Shown here: one piece after another, positions 28,713 through 30,547 of the stretch
Position numbering within the stretch: the stretch's first letter is position 1
How the letters are laid out: every line of letters begins with the position of its first letter
Assembly (NCBI GenBank): GCA_043777595.1
Contig: JAYWHT010000102.1
Coordinates: 1-30,547 of the forward strand
Source of the DNA: JAYVJH01 sp043777595
Lineage (GTDB): Bacteria; Bacteroidota; Bacteroidia; Cytophagales; Spirosomataceae
Length of the DNA: 30,547 nt
Direction of reading: 5' to 3'
Notes under the pieces: generated by a model
Databases searched by the model: none
Seen by the model: only the letters and a program-made list of their open reading frames with translations
What the model was told of the DNA's origin: nothing
Translations under genes and position numbers: made by a program

Positions 28713-30293
28713 TTACTGCTGATTGTCCAAATTAAAATGTAATCCTACGTTTTCTCGCCGAGCCATGGCCATTTTTAGGATTAAATACGAGCAATTTATC
28801 ATATTTCGTAGTTCCATAATTGGCACAGACACTTTCGATTCTTTGTAGAGTGCTTCATGTTCTTGGTAAATCAGTTCCAAACGGTCATGCGCTCGTTTTA
28901 GTCGTCGGTTTGTCCGTACTATTCCTACATAATTGGACATAATAGCCTCCAACTCTTTGGCCATTTCGGTCAATAATATTACCTCTTCGGGGTGAGTTGT
29001 GCCTTCGTCATTCCACTCGGGTACGTTTTGGGGTATGTGTGCTTCGCCCAAATGCTCAATGGTTTTCCGAAAAGCCCTATCAGCAAAAACAATAGCTTCA
29101 AGCAATGAGTTTGAGGCCAGTCTGTTGGCTCCGTGCAAACCCGTACAAGCACACTCGCCTGTGGCATACAACTGAAAAATATTAGTTTGCCCCCATTCAT
29201 TTACCTTCACACCACCACACATATAGTGCTGCGCTGGCACAACAGGAATATAGTCTTTGCGAATGTCAAGTCCCAGATTGTCAGCACAATATTTGGTGAT
29301 ATTTGGAAAATGGTCAATAAATTTATCGTAGTCGCAATGCGTAACGTCAATGCAGACGTGTTCGTCGCCATATTTTTTCATTTCAGAGTCAATAGACCGA
29401 GCCACAATGTCTCGGGGAGCGAGCGACAGGCGGCTGTCGTAATGCTCCATAAACGTTTCGCCTTTTTTGTTGCGTAATATTCCTCCAAAACCTCGTACTG
29501 CTTCCGAAATTAAAAAGTTTGGTTTTTTGCCCGGTTGGTACAATGCCGTTGGGTGAAACTGAATAAACTCCATATTGTCGCACACGCCTTTGGCACGGTA
29601 AGCCATCGCTATGCCATCGCCAGTAGCGATTCGGGGGTTAGTCGTATTTTGGTAAATATTACCAATGCCCCCTGTGGCGAGCATGGTAGTTTTGGCCAAA
29701 AACTTCTCAACTTGACCTGTTTTTGTGTTCAAAATATATGCCCCAAAACACCGAATATCGTCTCGATGCCGATAGACGGTTTCGCCCAAATGATGCTGCG
29801 TTATTAGATCTACTGCAAAATAGTGCGTGAAAATTTCGATATTTGGGTGGCGTTTTACTTCGTCTAACAAAGCTCGTTCGATTTCGGCCCCTGTCGTATC
29901 TTTGAAGTGTAATATTCGATGGTCTGAGTGTCCACCTTCTTTGGCCAAATCGTAGTCTCCATCGGCTTCTTTGTCAAACCGAGTACCGTAGTTAATAAGT
30001 TCTTCGATGCGCTCGGGAGCTTCTCTGACTACGATTTCGACAATATTACGCTTGCTCATCTGTCCGCCAGCTACCATCGTATCGTCAATGTGTTTTTCAA
30101 ACGAGTCTTCGGCTGTCCAAACGGCTGCAATACCGCCTTGTGCGTATTTGGTGTTGGTTTCGTCGGCCTGTACTTTGGTAATGACGGCGATTGAGACCGT
30201 TTGTTTTTGTTGTTCAAAATGTCGTGCCAACTTGGTGGCATAGCTAAGGCCAGCAATGCCTGAGCCTATCACTAAAAAATCATATTGGGGCAT
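28713..30293 (-). CDS. nadB: L-aspartate oxidase NadB
   Basis: FAD enzyme oxidising L-aspartate to iminoaspartate, the first step of de novo NAD synthesis; NadA then condenses it to quinolinate. The 526 residues are family length. Seen: N-terminal dinucleotide motif VIGSGIAGLSYATKLA, TKYAQGGIAAVW, HSDHRILHFKDTTGAEI, MEFIQFHPTALY, the catalytic-site APRDIVARSID, the FAD-proximal PAQHYMCGGVKVNEWGQTNI, and ATGECACTGLHGANRLASNS. The C-terminal helical domain has RTNRRLKRAHDRLELI. Distinguished from succinate dehydrogenase/fumarate reductase flavoproteins by these NadB-specific blocks. nadA and nadC are not in the window. Confidence 0.97.
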   Translation of the reverse strand: MPQYDFLVIGSGIAGLSYATKLARHFEQQKQTVSIAVITKVQADETNTKYAQGGIAAVWTAEDSFEKHIDDTMVAGGQMSKRNIVEIVVREAPERIEELINYGTRFDKEADGDYDLAKEGGHSDHRILHFKDTTGAEIERALLDEVKRHPNIEIFTHYFAVDLITQHHLGETVYRHRDDIRCFGAYILNTKTGQVEKFLAKTTMLATGGIGNIYQNTTNPRIATGDGIAMAYRAKGVCDNMEFIQFHPTALYQPGKKPNFLISEAVRGFGGILRNKKGETFMEHYDSRLSLAPRDIVARSIDSEMKKYGDEHVCIDVTHCDYDKFIDHFPNITKYCADNLGLDIRKDYIPVVPAQHYMCGGVKVNEWGQTNIFQLYATGECACTGLHGANRLASNSLLEAIVFADRAFRKTIEHLGEAHIPQNVPEWNDEGTTHPEEVILLTEMAKELEAIMSNYVGIVRTNRRLKRAHDRLELIYQEHEALYKESKVSVPIMELRNMINCSYLILKMAMARRENVGLHFNLDNQQ

Positions 30294-30326
30294 ATAGAAT
30301 GATGACTATAATGTTAGTACTTTTCA

Positions 30327-30357
30327 CAAAACTAATCAAAAAAATCCCTCGCCACAA
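30327..30357 (-). promoter_or_regulatory. Promoter of nadB, overlapping the upstream terminator
   Basis: The minus strand carries TTG (30357-30355), a 20-bp spacer and TAGTTTTG (30334-30327), matching both boxes. The predicted leader is about 28 nt. The -33 element is in the loop of the terminator hairpin of the preceding gene. Confidence 0.7.
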
Positions 30358-30381
30358 CTGTAACAAGGGACTTTTTTGATT
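30334..30381. terminator. Terminator of the upstream T9SS cargo gene
   Basis: Arms 30334-30349 and 30366-30381 pair at 15 of 16 positions (one A-C mismatch). On the minus strand the right side of the stem ends in a T7 run. It lies 18 bp past the stop codon at 30399-30401. Confidence 0.8.
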
Positions 30382-30398
30382 GATATAAAACTAATCTA

Positions 30399-30547
30399 TT
30401 ACCTCACCACCAGCACCTTTTTACTAAATCGCCTTTGAGGCTTGCCAGTCTGTGTTGTTTGTAAACCAAAAATATACGAGCCGCTGGGCAGACTTCCCAA
30501 ATCTAATTTTTCGTCCAACTGCCCTTGACGGTTTTTATAAATTTTGG
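30399..30547 (-). CDS. C-terminal part of a T9SS-sorted protein (5' end outside window)
   Basis: The last 48 codons read KIYKNRQGQLDEKLDLGSLP, then SGSYIFGLQTTQTGKPQRRF and SKKVLVVR before TAA. The 'LP-SG-Y-x-x-x-L' turn followed by a basic 'KKVLVVR' end is the form of type A T9SS C-terminal sorting domains (compare GVYVLTVQTDG...VKVIVQE in the protease at 8643). The gene encodes a secreted or surface protein of unknown kind. Confidence 0.75.
   Translation of the reverse strand, partial: KIYKNRQGQLDEKLDLGSLPSGSYIFGLQTTQTGKPQRRFSKKVLVVR

Overview
The window looks like chromosomal DNA of a Bacteroidota member, probably a Cytophagales/Spirosomaceae-type bacterium. Four things point there. Upstream regions carry the Bacteroidota promoter form (TTTG, a 19-20 bp spacer, TAnnTTTG), for example before the tRNA, rpmE2, fic and nadB. 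Shine-Dalgarno sequences are essentially absent, with A/T-rich stretches before start codons instead. Two proteins end in type IX secretion (T9SS) sorting domains. Several families (DUF3500, START-like, TTHB210-like/DUF5602, long LptF/G permeases) are typical of the phylum. The exact genus cannot be read from the sequence.

Layout. 1-210: a 5'-truncated XRE-type regulator relic and two hairpins. 210-7867 (minus strand): groES-groEL, an FAD oxidoreductase translationally coupled to purA, a DUF3500 protein, an LptF/G permease and a START-like protein. 7948-8118: tRNA-Met with its own promoter and terminator. 8133-13782: a small exported protein, a large T9SS-secreted M43 metalloprotease, a DUF1501 protein, a gene-poor stretch and rpmE2. 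13979-17679: purQ and a large AsmA-like protein. 17759-20052: a three-gene envelope operon (NTF2-like, TTHB210-like lipoprotein, cytochrome c lipoprotein) flanked by two direct copies of a short repeat, with a dead dusB fragment beside it. 20166-24865: ahcY, a decayed DUF433/DUF5615 toxin-antitoxin pair, and a sigma factor/anti-sigma/pyrR/M20 amidohydrolase run. 25024-30547: a Fic protein with an operator-like promoter, mreB-mreC-mreD, nadB, and the C-terminus of another T9SS cargo protein.

Most genes are housekeeping: protein folding, purine synthesis (purA, purQ), pyrimidine salvage/regulation (pyrR), the methyl cycle (ahcY), NAD synthesis (nadB), cell shape (mreBCD) and outer-membrane biogenesis (LptF/G, AsmA). 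The least explained structure is between genes. A 107-bp repeat bounded by TTAAGTA/TACTTAA occurs five times, always intergenic and near gene 3' ends, including one head-to-head pair sharing a single TTAA. It looks like a miniature non-autonomous element. Several broken genes (XRE, dusB, DUF433, DUF5615) show ongoing decay of accessory DNA. No complete insertion sequence, CRISPR array, prophage or obvious new defence system is visible.
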